DNA of 64,000 nt from Sporosarcina sp. Marseille-Q4943 (GCF_943736995.1 NZ_CALSFT010000002.1:496001-560000); one strand, 5' to 3'; counted from the first letter of the stretch, positions 52,634 through 62,054 are shown. Program-made: numbers and translations. Notes: generated from the sequence alone by a model not told the origin.

Positions 52634-53599
52634 ATGTATGAAATAGAAGTGTTTACACTAGGCGAAACGATGGTTCTTTTTCAACCTGAACAATTTCTTC
52701 CTATGGAGTATGTACATCAATTTCCTAAAAGTATTGGCGGCGCTGAATCGAATGTTGCAATCGGTTTGACGAGATTGGGACATTCAGTCGGGTGGTTCAG
52801 TAAACTGGGGAATGATCCCTTCGGAAGATACATCCTCAAAAATATTCGTGGAGAAGGCGTGGACGTCTCTTCCTGTCTTCTGACAGATGACGCACAAACA
52901 GGTTTGATTTTTAAAGAGCGATTGACGCCAGAAGATGTAAACGTTTACTATTATCGCAAATATTCTGCGGCAAGTTTAATGGAAGAAACTGATTTGAATG
53001 AACAATATATTGCACAAGCCAAAATTCTACACATTACGGGGATAACGCCCGCCCTGAGTGAATCATGTTATCGCACTGTAATGAAAGCAATTGAAATCGC
53101 AAAAAAGAACGGCATGATGATTGTCTTTGATCCAAATTTACGCCTGAAGCTTTGGTCTGCAGAGTGCGCGAAAAACGTGTTCAATGAAATAGCTTCTTAC
53201 GCAGATGTCATTTTGCCTGGACTTGACGAAGGGCAATTTATGACTGGCATGGTGGAAGTGGAAGATGTGGCTGATGTTTTAATGGGTGATAGCGATAAGA
53301 CGATTATTATCAAGCTCGGAAGTAAAGGGGCTTATTACCAGACAAAGGACGAAAAAGCTTATATAGAAGGATTCCCTGTTAAGCGAGTAGTTGATCCTGT
53401 AGGTGCAGGCGATGGTTTTGCAGCTGGAATCATTAGTGGAATTTTACGTCAAGAACCGCTGCGCCTTGTCGTCAAGCGGGCGAATGCCATCGGAGCAATG
53501 GTTGTCGGTGTCGATGGTGATGTAGAAGGCTTGCCGACACTTTCTACTGTAGAACGATTCATGGAACCAACAGGAGCTGTACGAGATGTAAAAAGATGA
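52634..53599 (+). CDS. kdgK: 2-keto-3-deoxygluconate kinase (PfkB family)
   Basis: A 321-residue PfkB kinase. Marks: FTLGETMVLF, the first PfkB signature around GGAESNVAIGLTRLG, NPLRLKLWS-like FDPNLRLKLWS and the catalytic DPVGAGDGFAAGI. It would phosphorylate 2-keto-3-deoxygluconate or the galactonate analogue made by the dehydratase below. ATG at 52634 follows GCAGG at 9 bases; the frame opens 9 bases earlier at TTG. Confidence 0.9.
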   Translation: MYEIEVFTLGETMVLFQPEQFLPMEYVHQFPKSIGGAESNVAIGLTRLGHSVGWFSKLGNDPFGRYILKNIRGEGVDVSSCLLTDDAQTGLIFKERLTPEDVNVYYYRKYSAASLMEETDLNEQYIAQAKILHITGITPALSESCYRTVMKAIEIAKKNGMMIVFDPNLRLKLWSAECAKNVFNEIASYADVILPGLDEGQFMTGMVEVEDVADVLMGDSDKTIIIKLGSKGAYYQTKDEKAYIEGFPVKRVVDPVGAGDGFAAGIISGILRQEPLRLVVKRANAIGAMVVGVDGDVEGLPTLSTVERFMEPTGAVRDVKR

Positions 53600-53617
53600 T
53601 AAAGGGAGGGCGCACTC

Positions 53618-54262
53618 ATGAAAAAATGGGAGGATCTTTTACGGCTTAAAGAATCTGGTTTGGTCGCTGTTATCCGGAGACCTCAACAATCGCAGATCCA
53701 TTTAATAGCGGAAGCGCTCGTTTACGGTGGAGTTGGTGCTTTGGAAATAACAGTTGATACCCCCCACGCTTTTAACATGATAAAAAGCTTGAAAGAAACA
53801 TTCAAAGATAGAGTCCTAGTCGGAGCAGGTACGGTGTTAGATGCTGAATCGGCAAAAACGGCAATTGATGCAGGTTCAGATTTTATTTTTTCTCCCTGTT
53901 TCGATGTGAAAACGATTCAGATTACGAATCGCTATGGAAAGATCTCTATCCCTGGTGTTATGACCCCGACAGAAATAGTCCATGCCTATTCAGCGGGGGC
54001 AGATATTCTCAAGATTTTTCCGGGCGATACACTTGGTGCCAATTACATAAAAGATTTACAAGGTCCTCTTGGGCATATACCGATGATGCCAGCTGGCGGA
54101 GTGAGCCTGGATAATGTGGAATCGTTCATAAAGAACGGCGCAGTTGCAGTCGGGGTTGGTGGAACTTTGGTTGATCGGAAAGCGATAGCTGAAGAGCGTT
54201 ATGACGAGTTAACTAAGACTGCCAAGCAGTTTATCATGAAAATTCAACAGGCAAGGAACTAA
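53618..54262 (+). CDS. 2-keto-3-deoxy-6-phosphogluconate/galactonate aldolase
   Basis: A 214-residue class I aldolase of the KDPG/KHG family. It has [60 protein letters not shown] and the Schiff-base lysine in [10 protein letters not shown]. It splits the phosphorylated keto-deoxy acid into pyruvate and glyceraldehyde-3-phosphate. GGGAGG lies 8 bases before the ATG. It follows kdgK directly. Confidence 0.93.
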   Translation: MKKWEDLLRLKESGLVAVIRRPQQSQIHLIAEALVYGGVGALEITVDTPHAFNMIKSLKETFKDRVLVGAGTVLDAESAKTAIDAGSDFIFSPCFDVKTIQITNRYGKISIPGVMTPTEIVHAYSAGADILKIFPGDTLGANYIKDLQGPLGHIPMMPAGGVSLDNVESFIKNGAVAVGVGGTLVDRKAIAEERYDELTKTAKQFIMKIQQARN

Positions 54263-54300
54263 ATTTCCCGTTTGATATTGCAATAAATGGAGGCCTTAAC

Positions 54301-55449
54301 ATGAAAATCACGAAGATGGAAACATTCATTGTACCGCCAAGATGGCTGTTCCTAAAGATTGAAACGGATGAAGGAATTGTCGGATGGGGAGAGCCGGTTG
54401 TCGAGGGGCGTGCGGCCACTGTAGAAGCGGCCGTCAAGGAATTAAGCGAGTATATCATCGGCAAAGATCCTCTCCGTATAGAGGATCATTGGCAAACGAT
54501 GTACCGGGCCGGTTTTTATCGAGGAGGTCCAATCCTGATGAGCGCAATCGCAGGGATTGACCAGGCATTATGGGATATTAAAGGAAAGTTTTACAATGCG
54601 CCGATTTATGAATTGATGGGCGGTGCCTGTCGCGATTCGGTCCGCGTTTATTCCTGGATAGGCGGTGACCGTCCGAGCGATGTAGGAAAAGCGGCTAAAG
54701 AGGCGGTTGCTGCCGGGTTTACGGCAGTAAAAATGAACGGGACGGAAGAACTTCAATATATTGACTCTTATCAAAAGATCGATGAAGCAGTAGAAAGAAT
54801 CGCAGTCGTTCGCGAAGTTGTCGGGAATACCATTGGGATTGGAATTGACTTTCACGGACGTGTACATAAACCGATGGCTAAAATATTGGCTAAGGAACTG
54901 GAGCAGTTCAGACCGATGTTCATCGAAGAACCGGTATTACCTGAGAACAACGAAGCCCTTCGTGAAGTTGCTCGTGTCACAAATATTCCGATCGCGACCG
55001 GGGAGCGCATGTATTCGAAATGGGACTTTAAAAAACTGCTCGAAGATGGCTATGTGGATATCATCCAACCTGATCTGTCCCATGCCGGTGGAATCACGGA
55101 GTGTAAAAAAATCTTCTCGATGGCTGAAGCGTATGATGTTGCAGTTGCACCACATTGTCCACTCGGTCCGATTGCATTAGCATCATGTCTTCAAGTGGAT
55201 GCGACATCTCATAATGTCTTCATTCAGGAGCAAAGTCTGGGTATTCACTATAACCAAGGCAGTGATTTGTTGGATTACTTGAATGATCCAAAGGTATTTG
55301 ACTATAAAGAAGGCTATGTTGACATGTTACATAAACCTGGACTCGGTATTTCGATAAATGAAGAGTTTGTAAGGGAACAAGCAAAGATAGGGCATAATTG
55401 GAAGAATCCTGTGTGGCGTCATAAAGATGGAACTATCGCTGAGTGGTGA
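54301..55449 (+). CDS. dgoD: D-galactonate dehydratase
   Basis: A 382-residue enolase-superfamily enzyme, the same length as Escherichia coli DgoD and very similar to it. Metal ligands Asp183, Glu209 and Glu235 and catalytic His185 and His285 are in the same numbered positions ([32 protein letters not shown]). It removes water from D-galactonate to give 2-keto-3-deoxy-galactonate, the substrate of the kinase and aldolase encoded just upstream. The start follows TGGAGG. Confidence 0.95.
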   Translation: MKITKMETFIVPPRWLFLKIETDEGIVGWGEPVVEGRAATVEAAVKELSEYIIGKDPLRIEDHWQTMYRAGFYRGGPILMSAIAGIDQALWDIKGKFYNAPIYELMGGACRDSVRVYSWIGGDRPSDVGKAAKEAVAAGFTAVKMNGTEELQYIDSYQKIDEAVERIAVVREVVGNTIGIGIDFHGRVHKPMAKILAKELEQFRPMFIEEPVLPENNEALREVARVTNIPIATGERMYSKWDFKKLLEDGYVDIIQPDLSHAGGITECKKIFSMAEAYDVAVAPHCPLGPIALASCLQVDATSHNVFIQEQSLGIHYNQGSDLLDYLNDPKVFDYKEGYVDMLHKPGLGISINEEFVREQAKIGHNWKNPVWRHKDGTIAEW

Positions 55450-55479
55450 GCGAAGCTAAGGCAAAAAGGAGTGGCCGGT

Positions 55480-56481
55480 TTGAGCCGTTTTAAAGTCGTA
55501 GTGACAGATTATGAATACGAAACATTTGCGCCTGAGCAAGAGGTGCTTAGTGAGATCGGTGTAGAACTGACCTTAGCGCAATGTCATACAGAAGAGGAAG
55601 TCATTGCGGCTTGTATTGATGCTGATGCTTTGATCAGTCAATATGCGCCTATTAGCCGGAATGTCATTGAAAATCTTGAAAAATGTCAAGTGATTGCCCG
55701 CTATGGAGTCGGCTTCAATACAATCGATGTGGAGGCGGCAACAGAAAAAGGAATTGTTGTCGGGAACGTGACTGACTATTGTTTGGATGAAGTATCGGAT
55801 CATACTATCGCTTTGCTTCTTGCATGTGCCCGCAAAATAACAAAACTGAATAACGCGGTTAAAAAAGGGATATGGGATTTTAACCTTTCTGTTCCTGTTT
55901 TTCGTTTAAGAGGACGTACACTAGGTCTCGTCGGATTAGGGAATATCCCACGGACAGTGGCGAAAAAAGCACAAGTATTCGGTTTGGACGTAATTGCTTT
56001 TGATCCCTTCGTGCCTGAAACAGTGGCAAGTGAATTGGATATACGTTTGGTCAGTTTAGATGAGCTATGTGAAATGTCGGATTACATTTCTGTTCATGTC
56101 CCGCTGAATCAGTATACAGAAGGAATGATCAGTGTTAATCAGTTTAATAGGATGAAGAAAGAGGCCTTTATTATTAATACTGCCAGAGGTCCAATCATTG
56201 ACGAGCAAGCATTGATCCAAGCATTACAAGTAGGGAAGATTGCGGGGGCTGCACTAGATGTTCTTGAAGTGGAACCGATTGCCCCGACAAACCCATTGTT
56301 ACAAATGGATAATGTAATCCTCACACCTCATGCAGCCTTTTATTCTATAGAAGCGGAAAATGAACTAAAAATGAAAACCGCACAAAATGTTGCAGATGTC
56401 TTATCCGGTTTTTATCCAACCTATTTCGTAAATAAAGATGTGAAAGAAATGGTGAAATTGAAAGAAAAAGATGCAAAGTAA
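55480..56481 (+). CDS. D-isomer-specific 2-hydroxyacid dehydrogenase (CtBP-like)
   Basis: A 333-residue NAD-dependent dehydrogenase. The nucleotide-binding motif GLVGLGNIPR has Pro in place of the third Gly, common in the CtBP-like branch. Catalytic Arg, Glu and His are in NTARGPIID, LEVEPIAP and LTPHAAF. It may reduce or oxidise a 2-keto/2-hydroxy acid produced from the sugar acids; the substrate is unknown. TTG at 55480 is preferred (AAAGGAG 8 bases before); GTG at 55471 is the frame's first codon. Its end overlaps no gene but lies 13 bases before the HPr-like start. Confidence 0.88.
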   Translation: MSRFKVVVTDYEYETFAPEQEVLSEIGVELTLAQCHTEEEVIAACIDADALISQYAPISRNVIENLEKCQVIARYGVGFNTIDVEAATEKGIVVGNVTDYCLDEVSDHTIALLLACARKITKLNNAVKKGIWDFNLSVPVFRLRGRTLGLVGLGNIPRTVAKKAQVFGLDVIAFDPFVPETVASELDIRLVSLDELCEMSDYISVHVPLNQYTEGMISVNQFNRMKKEAFIINTARGPIIDEQALIQALQVGKIAGAALDVLEVEPIAPTNPLLQMDNVILTPHAAFYSIEAENELKMKTAQNVADVLSGFYPTYFVNKDVKEMVKLKEKDAK

Positions 56482-56494
56482 AGGAGAAGGGTGC

Positions 56495-56755
56495 ATGGAG
56501 AAAAAATCCAGTAAAAATGTTGTCGTCAATATTTCCAAGGATGTAACAATTATCGAGGTCAGTCAAGCAACGCAAAAATTCACATCTGAAATTTATCTTA
56601 AAAAGAATGTAAATGGATCCATCCATGAAATAAATTTAAAAAGCTTTCTTGGCCTTATCACATTGCAGCTCCGAAATGGGGATCATCTTGTTGTCAGCGC
56701 AATCGGTGAAGATTGTGAGGAAGCGGTAGAAGAGGTTGTCAGCTATTTAAGTTGA
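56495..56755 (+). CDS. HPr-like (Crh-like) protein lacking the active histidine
   Basis: An 86-residue protein with the HPr fold pattern: FTSEIYLKKN, then EINLKSFLGLITLQLRNGD and a C-terminal acidic helix. Ser50 aligns with the regulatory Ser46 of HPr/Crh in NLKSFLGL. The His15 loop is absent: the sequence there reads TIIEVSQATQKF without a GxHARPA motif, so it cannot carry the phosphotransferase phosphate. It may act, like Crh, in carbon catabolite control through Ser phosphorylation, or bind an enzyme of this operon. ATG at 56495 has GGAG 8 bases upstream. Confidence 0.8.
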   Translation: MEKKSSKNVVVNISKDVTIIEVSQATQKFTSEIYLKKNVNGSIHEINLKSFLGLITLQLRNGDHLVVSAIGEDCEEAVEEVVSYLS

Positions 56756-56786
56756 ATAACGTACTACAGACCAAAGAAGGTGCAGA

Positions 56787-57476
56787 ATGAAGGAGCAAAT
56801 CGATACGTTAAAAAGAGCAGCTGGGGAAAAGGCTGTGGAATATATTGAAGATGGCATGATCATTGGACTTGGTTCCGGCTCTACTGTTTTTTGGACATTG
56901 AAAAAGTTAGGCCTACTAGTTGAGCAAGGCTTGAATGTCAAAGGGATTCCTTCGTCTAAGAGGACAGAGGGATGGGCACGCGAGTTTCATATTCCACTTA
57001 CTGATTTCTCGAAAGTTGAGATGTTGGATGTAGCGATTGATGGTGCTGATGAAATCGACCCGAACTTGAACCTTATTAAAGGCGGAGGAGGATCATTAGT
57101 CAGGGAGAAAATCGTGGATGTTCATTCGAAGAAATTGATCATTGTCGCGGATGAATCCAAGATGGTTTCTCAACTCGGCAAATTCCCTTTGCCTGTTGAA
57201 ATCCTTTCGTTCGGTTGGGAGCTGACAGCTGAGAAAATTGCTGCAATAGGAGGTAACCCTCGATTGAGGATGGATGAGGGGAAGCCTTTCATATCCAATA
57301 ACGGAAACTACATCGTTGACTGTGATTTTAAAAAGATTGCTAATCCAGAAGAACTCCATCATCAATTGAAACAGATGCTTGGGGTTGTAGAGACAGGTTT
57401 GTTCATCGGAATAGCCGATACGATTATCATTGCTAGTAAAACAGATGTGAAGGTAATTGATAAGAAACTGTCTTAA
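56787..57476 (+). CDS. rpiA: ribose-5-phosphate isomerase A
   Basis: A 229-residue RpiA, interconverting ribulose-5-phosphate and ribose-5-phosphate. Marks: GMIIGLGSGSTVFW, IPSSKRTEGWARE, DVAIDGADEIDPNLNLIKGG and LVREKIVD. Its place at the end of the operon links the pentose phosphate produced by Gnd to central metabolism. A terminator follows. Confidence 0.95.
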   Translation: MKEQIDTLKRAAGEKAVEYIEDGMIIGLGSGSTVFWTLKKLGLLVEQGLNVKGIPSSKRTEGWAREFHIPLTDFSKVEMLDVAIDGADEIDPNLNLIKGGGGSLVREKIVDVHSKKLIIVADESKMVSQLGKFPLPVEILSFGWELTAEKIAAIGGNPRLRMDEGKPFISNNGNYIVDCDFKKIANPEELHHQLKQMLGVVETGLFIGIADTIIIASKTDVKVIDKKLS

Positions 57477-57503
57477 TTAATTCGCTGTACGCCTTATAAA
57501 TTA

Positions 57504-57536
57504 ACCCCCTTCGGCAGTTCGAACTGCCAAGGGGGT
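57504..57536. terminator. terminator after rpiA
   Basis: ACCCCCTT (57504-57511) and GGCAGTTC pair with GAACTGCC and AAGGGGGT (57529-57536), a nearly complete stem. It ends the ten-gene sugar-acid operon and may serve the convergent SLH gene as well. Confidence 0.8.
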
Positions 57537-57549
57537 CTTACTCATTCCA

Positions 57550-58605
57550 TCACTGCCCCGAAAACACTCGCAAATTCACTTTGAAGTGTTGCCAAATCTG
57601 AATGCCTTCACTTTCGCCATATAGCGTTACTTTGATATTGTTCGCAATCAAGTTTCCATCTGTTGTATCGCTCGGAGTCTTAAGCAAATCAACCATAGAG
57701 TCTTGAAGTTGCTGTTTGGCCGCTGCGCGGTTATCGACGACATTGATCAGGGCACCGTCCGCAATGCGGATGTGAGAAACACCGAGGGCAAGGAGCTTGT
57801 CAGAGAAGAAGCTTAGCCCTTGGACAGCTGTCATACCCTCGTCAAGATTATAAGCAGTCAATGTCAGTGTGTCGGTTTTAGGGTCATAAGAGGCTTGCGA
57901 CACCTTTTTTCCGTCTTTTTCGATGACGCTGTTTTCAAGAACGATTGCGCGAATCTGTGCTTTTGTCTCTTCCGTGATTTCGGCAACTTTTTGTAAATTT
58001 TCTGCGCGAACGACGAAGGAAGCCATTTGTGCGCGGGTGACGTTGGCATTCGGTTCGAACGTCGTCGCCGTTTTGCCTTTCGTCACTTTGTTTTCGACGA
58101 GCGTTTGGACATGGCCGGCGTACCAAGCGGAATTTCCGACGTCGGCGAACGGATAATCCGCTTTCGCTTCGAGTGGAAGATTATAGCTCAAGTCGATGAT
58201 TTTCGCTGCCTGTGCGCGCGTCATCGGTGTGTTTGGCCTGAACGTACCGTCTTCGAAGCCGGAGATGTAGCCCGCATTCGCGAGCGCTGCTACATAGCCG
58301 TAGTACCATTGTTTTTTATTTAAATCCTTGAAGCCAGGATCTTTTACATTTTTAGTATTTAATTTGAGCGAGAGGGCAAGAATTTTCGAAGCGTGCGCCC
58401 GTGTCAATGTCGCGCCCGGCCTAAATGTGCCGTCTTCATACCCTTTGATGATGCCTCTTTCGGCCAAGTTCAAAATCGCATCGTGGTGATCTGAGCTTTT
58501 CGGTACATCTTTGAATGAAGTGACCGCCGCATGAGCAGGGGCGGCTATGAGGATTACACCTGCCACCAATGCATATAGGAAAGCTTTTATAGCTGATTTT
58601 ATCAT
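57550..58605 (-). CDS. S-layer-homology domain protein
   Basis: A 351-residue exported protein: signal peptide (1-26, ending AHAAV), then three SLH repeats (about 29-80, 91-145, 148-202, with GYEDGTFRPGATLTRAHA, GFEDGTFRPNTPMTRAQA and TTFEPNANVTRAQM). The third repeat lacks the usual G-DGTF core. The C-terminal 150 residues have no recognised domain. It would be attached to the cell wall by pyruvylated polymer; its role there is unknown. AGGGGGG-like sequence precedes the ATG. Confidence 0.88.
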   Translation of the reverse strand: MIKSAIKAFLYALVAGVILIAAPAHAAVTSFKDVPKSSDHHDAILNLAERGIIKGYEDGTFRPGATLTRAHASKILALSLKLNTKNVKDPGFKDLNKKQWYYGYVAALANAGYISGFEDGTFRPNTPMTRAQAAKIIDLSYNLPLEAKADYPFADVGNSAWYAGHVQTLVENKVTKGKTATTFEPNANVTRAQMASFVVRAENLQKVAEITEETKAQIRAIVLENSVIEKDGKKVSQASYDPKTDTLTLTAYNLDEGMTAVQGLSFFSDKLLALGVSHIRIADGALINVVDNRAAAKQQLQDSMVDLLKTPSDTTDGNLIANNIKVTLYGESEGIQIWQHFKVNLRVFSGQ

Positions 58606-58738
58606 TTTAATTCCCCCCGGATATCGAGAATTTGTACTTGAAAAATGAATATTCTAATTAACTATAGTATAGGTGATAGGTAGAGAAGATGATAGGGCGG
58701 GTAGTTTTTGATTCGAGGCGGCGCTTGTGTCTGGATAT

Positions 58739-58789
58739 AAAAAAGGGTTGTCTAGAAAGCGAAAGATACCACTTTCATTGACAGCCCTA
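58739..58789 (-). terminator. intrinsic terminator of the VOC gene
   Basis: GGGTTGTC (58745-58752) pairs with GACAGCCC (58780-58787); on the minus strand the stem is followed by a T-run. Confidence 0.75.
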
Positions 58790-58803
58790 ATTTACATTAC
58801 CTA

Positions 58804-59199
58804 TTACTTCGCATTCTCATCCGGTTGATGCACTCCAAAAACATTGCCTTCCGTGTCGAGGTAATACCCTTGCCACGCCATGCCGGGAAGGGCGTGTTTT
58901 GGTAATGCGACCGTGCCGCCGTTGGCCATGATTTTTTCATGCGTCGCGTCGTAATTCTCCACATTCATTGTGCACGTGAATCCGTTGACTGCTTGTCCCG
59001 TTTGAGGCGGTGGACCTTGTCTTTGCATCAACGCACCGTTGACGCCGGGTTCGCTGTCGTCGCCTGTCACTGCTCCGAAGTAAGGCATCCCTGCAAAATC
59101 GCTCCAATCTTGGAACGACCATCCGAATACCTCCCCATAAAACGTCTGTGCCCGCTCCATGTCTTCCACATGAATTTCGAAATGAATTAATCTACCCAT
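58804..59199 (-). CDS. VOC-family (glyoxalase/bleomycin-resistance-like) protein
   Basis: A 131-residue vicinal-oxygen-chelate protein of the PhnB/glyoxalase-like type. It has GRLIHFEIHVEDMERAQTFY, FYGEVFGWSFQDW, GGTVALPKHALPGM and YYLDTEGNVFGVHQPDE. One metal-binding pair (His near the start, Glu near the end) seems kept. Functions in this family vary (detoxification, dioxygenases, antibiotic binding), so none is claimed. GGAGG lies 6 bases before the ATG. Confidence 0.88.
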   Translation of the reverse strand: MGRLIHFEIHVEDMERAQTFYGEVFGWSFQDWSDFAGMPYFGAVTGDDSEPGVNGALMQRQGPPPQTGQAVNGFTCTMNVENYDATHEKIMANGGTVALPKHALPGMAWQGYYLDTEGNVFGVHQPDENAK

Positions 59200-59328
59200 A
59201 ACTTCCTCCTAGTTTTTGTGTTTTTGGTTTGGAATATTATGACTTGTTGCACTTTAGGAGTTAAGTATACCATCTTAGGGTTAGTTTAGTAAATGATCAT
59301 TGGGAGTGGTAGCATGGCTTATTTAATA

Positions 59329-59433
59329 TCTATCGAATCGGTGTAGTTTTCTATTGAATTCGGTGAGTTATCTATTGAATGTGCTGAGTTATCTATTGAA
59401 TCCATGAAGTTATCTATCGAATATGTAAAGTTA
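59329..59433. repeat. five tandem 21-bp repeats
   Basis: Five imperfect units based on TCTATTGAATTCGGTGAGTTA run without gaps (59329, 59350, 59371, 59392, 59413). In one frame the last four read as seven-residue repeats, S-I-E-x-x-x-L, while the first unit has a stop codon in that frame. No ribosome site or family match supports a gene, and the rest of the 59200-59519 gap shows nothing else. Confidence 0.85.
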
Positions 59434-59468
59434 TCACCAAAACAGGACTTTCAAACTAGTCAATGTAA

Positions 59469-59510
59469 GAAGACAACCTGGCAGTGAATGCATACTGTCA
59501 GGATGTCTTC
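59469..59510 (-). terminator. terminator of the collagen-like gene
   Basis: GAAGACA-CCTG-CAGT (59469-59485) pairs with ACTG-CAGG-TGTCTTC (59494-59510), with single mismatches. It starts 9 bases after the stop on the minus strand. Confidence 0.75.
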
Positions 59511-59519
59511 CTTAATTCG

Positions 59520-60218
59520 CTATCCAATTCGCATAAGTTGCAAGCTAGCCAGTTTATAACTGCAATGTTCTTGTAAATCAGCGATCAGTTTGACGACGTC
59601 GCCTTCCTGCAAGGAGACGAGTTGGCTGGTCGACAATGTCGTGGAAATCAAGGATTCCGTTACGGATGAATGGACTTGAATGTTGTCATTGATTTGCATC
59701 CGGAATGTTGAAGGGGTGAAGCTTATGACGTTCGATTCGAGAACGACGGTATAGCTAAGTTGGAAAATGCCATCCTTTAAGACTTGTAATCCTTCGCGAA
59801 CGACTTTGATGTCTTGTAACGGTCCGGCAATTTGGAAATGGACAGTCCCTGATGCCGAGCTTTTTGTTGTTGTATAGGCATATCCGTATGTCGTATCAAA
59901 CGTTCCGGCAGGGCCGCGTTCCCCCTGAGGTCCTTGAGGTCCCGTTTCACCCCGTTCCCCTTGGGCCCCCCTTTCACCCCTTTCGCCGCGTTCCCCTTTT
60001 TCACCCCGTTCTCCTTTCTGGCCCGGCTTTCCATCCAGTCCTTGGAAGCCTCGGAGTCCCCGATCTCCTTTTGGACCAGGTGGACCTTGTTCTCCTTTAG
60101 GTCCTGGGCGCCCTGGTTCTCCTTGTGGTCCTTGATAGCCCCGCGGACCTCTTCGTCCTCTGTTTTCACTGCCACATTTACAGAAGAAATCTTCATTGCA
60201 TTTTGGACACCGCTCCAT
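59520..60218 (-). CDS. collagen-like Gly-X-Y surface protein, exosporium type
   Basis: A 232-residue protein: a short N-terminal part with CPKC and CKCG cysteines, 28 uninterrupted Gly-X-Y triplets (residues 21-104) rich in GER, GPQ and GPK, and a C-terminal beta-rich domain (105-232) of the BclA/TNF-like type ([20 protein letters not shown]). It has no signal peptide, as expected for spore-surface proteins made in the mother cell. The start ATG at 60218 has AAAGGAGG 7 bases upstream. It directly follows the large leaderless protein gene on the same strand, so the two may be one spore-coat or exosporium unit. Confidence 0.82.
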   Translation of the reverse strand: MERCPKCNEDFFCKCGSENRGRRGPRGYQGPQGEPGRPGPKGEQGPPGPKGDRGLRGFQGLDGKPGQKGERGEKGERGERGERGAQGERGETGPQGPQGERGPAGTFDTTYGYAYTTTKSSASGTVHFQIAGPLQDIKVVREGLQVLKDGIFQLSYTVVLESNVISFTPSTFRMQINDNIQVHSSVTESLISTTLSTSQLVSLQEGDVVKLIADLQEHCSYKLASLQLMRIG

Positions 60219-60257
60219 TACATTTCCTCCTTTCAGTGAAATGTTTCTGATTGGCAT

Positions 60258-62054
60258 TCATCTGCGAATCGTAATTGGTACAGATGGAAGTGTGCCGCCA
60301 GAGCTGGATTGAATGGAGATTGCCCTCGTTTCATCAGGTTGGATGGTAGACCCCTCGACGCGGTATTCCCATTCGCCAAGTGCGTCGCCCGGCACTTGAG
60401 CAAGAAGAGCACCTGCTGTTTCATTTCCGATGTAGATTGAAATGGCGGCACCACTACCGAGCACATCCGAGGTCCCGGTAATTCGCCATTCTGCATCCCG
60501 TGTCCGGAATTCTGCCCGGGTGACCGTTAGATTACCTGTAGGTACCGGGGTGGAATCGATCACATGGATGTGCACTTCATCGGTAGACGTTCTATCTTCG
60601 CCAGTGACGGATAATTGAAAGATGAGCGTTTCTGTTGTGTTAGGGGCTATGAAAGAGGGGGTTAACGTATCTTCGTTTAGTAATGCAACGGGTGTACCTG
60701 ACAGTTGGGTCCAATGAAATGAAATGATTGTTCCTGTCGATCCGGAACCGTTCAGTGTCACCGTTGCGCCGAAAAGCACAGTCGCATCATCCCCAGCGTT
60801 TGCTGTTACTGGCGCCGGTGGAGATGGAGTACCATTCACGGTTACCGGGATTGTTCGACTTCCACCAGCAGTAGAGCGAATTGTCACAGTGGCGGGGGGA
60901 GATGGAAGGTTCATCGAAAGCCCGGTCGATGGAATGACGAGCTCACCGAGTCCAAAGTCTGCTGCGGATAATGTCGGTGTTCCGATCGCGTCACTAGAAA
61001 ATGCTTCGATCGTGAAGTCTTGCGAATCGATATCATAGTTGGCGGATGCTGTAATGAAATCGACAGGTACGACATCTTTACGACTGTCCGGCTCATCGGT
61101 CACATTTGTAACAGTGATCGAACGAGGTGGACGGTTTCCGGTAAATTGGACTCTGGCAAAATACTGTCCATTGCTTCCGGATAATACGGTAGGGTCGATC
61201 CCAGTGCCCGTCACTTGTATCGATTGATCCGTATCGTCGGAAGTAGCAAACACATCGATAACCCCAACATCATCTGCGTTTTGGGTGAACGTTGCCCTTG
61301 GGACATCGACACCGGAAATTGTGGAGATTTTACCTAACAGACTGAAGTTTCTCGTCTCAATGCAGTGGTCCGGATCAAATCCCGGTGTAGTGGAACGATC
61401 TGGTGAGCCGATTCCGATGCCGGGACCTTCAATGCGGAAATAGTTTTGTGGTTGCCCGGATTGATCGACAAATGGACTTCCGATAATGGGGTGAAGCACG
61501 TCCGGATTACCGATGTATCCTGCGGGAGCGGCTGGTGCCACATTCGGATCCCATTGTAAAAAAGGTTGGACACGGCTATTCAATACAACGTCAAAATCTC
61601 CGCCGTTCATTCCTCCAAAGTCTTCCGTGAAATTGATCTCTCCGACCGTCGGATTACGAGGATCCGCTTCCGCTATAAACGTGTCAACTCCATACGGGTG
61701 CGTGACGGTGTATTGTGCATTCGCCTGTAAACCGTCAACACGTACTCGGACTCTTGCAAATACGATTTGTTCATTAACCCTCGGCACTTCATTCACAAAT
61801 GCAGCCTCCAGCGCCAATACGAGTCTCGCCCTTTCTCCCGTACCTGTTGTCATTTCCGCTTCTGCCTGTAGATAAAAAGCTTCATCCGGATAGTTGTCTG
61901 GAAATGATACAGGTTGTGTAGGGTCGGGTAAATCGGCAAATGTAATGCCGGAGAATGGATCCGTCGGGTCGACGTTCAATTGAAGGCGTAAGCCATTATC
62001 ATCCTTATACCAAACTGGGAAACCATCGAATTGATTGATGGGACCAACTTTCAT
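60258..62054 (-). CDS. large leaderless surface-type protein with Ig/PKD-like domains
   Basis: A 598-residue protein starting MKVGPINQFDGFPVWYKDDN; TTAGGAGG lies 6 bases before this ATG, so the frame's opening at 62141 is not used. There is no signal peptide or anchor. Residues 430-520 form a PKD-like domain (VTANAGDDATVLFGATVTLNGS, HWTQLSG) and several other beta-sandwich segments are suggested by repeated G-D-N turns. Low lysine and many aspartates and threonines suit a surface layer. The 39-base gap to the collagen-like gene suggests joint transcription. No precise family is recognised. Confidence 0.72.
   Translation of the reverse strand: MKVGPINQFDGFPVWYKDDNGLRLQLNVDPTDPFSGITFADLPDPTQPVSFPDNYPDEAFYLQAEAEMTTGTGERARLVLALEAAFVNEVPRVNEQIVFARVRVRVDGLQANAQYTVTHPYGVDTFIAEADPRNPTVGEINFTEDFGGMNGGDFDVVLNSRVQPFLQWDPNVAPAAPAGYIGNPDVLHPIIGSPFVDQSGQPQNYFRIEGPGIGIGSPDRSTTPGFDPDHCIETRNFSLLGKISTISGVDVPRATFTQNADDVGVIDVFATSDDTDQSIQVTGTGIDPTVLSGSNGQYFARVQFTGNRPPRSITVTNVTDEPDSRKDVVPVDFITASANYDIDSQDFTIEAFSSDAIGTPTLSAADFGLGELVIPSTGLSMNLPSPPATVTIRSTAGGSRTIPVTVNGTPSPPAPVTANAGDDATVLFGATVTLNGSGSTGTIISFHWTQLSGTPVALLNEDTLTPSFIAPNTTETLIFQLSVTGEDRTSTDEVHIHVIDSTPVPTGNLTVTRAEFRTRDAEWRITGTSDVLGSGAAISIYIGNETAGALLAQVPGDALGEWEYRVEGSTIQPDETRAISIQSSSGGTLPSVPITIRR

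Noticed and set aside
59777..60196. 139-codon frame inside the collagen-like gene
   Set aside because: A shadow created by the repetitive Gly-X-Y codons in another frame.
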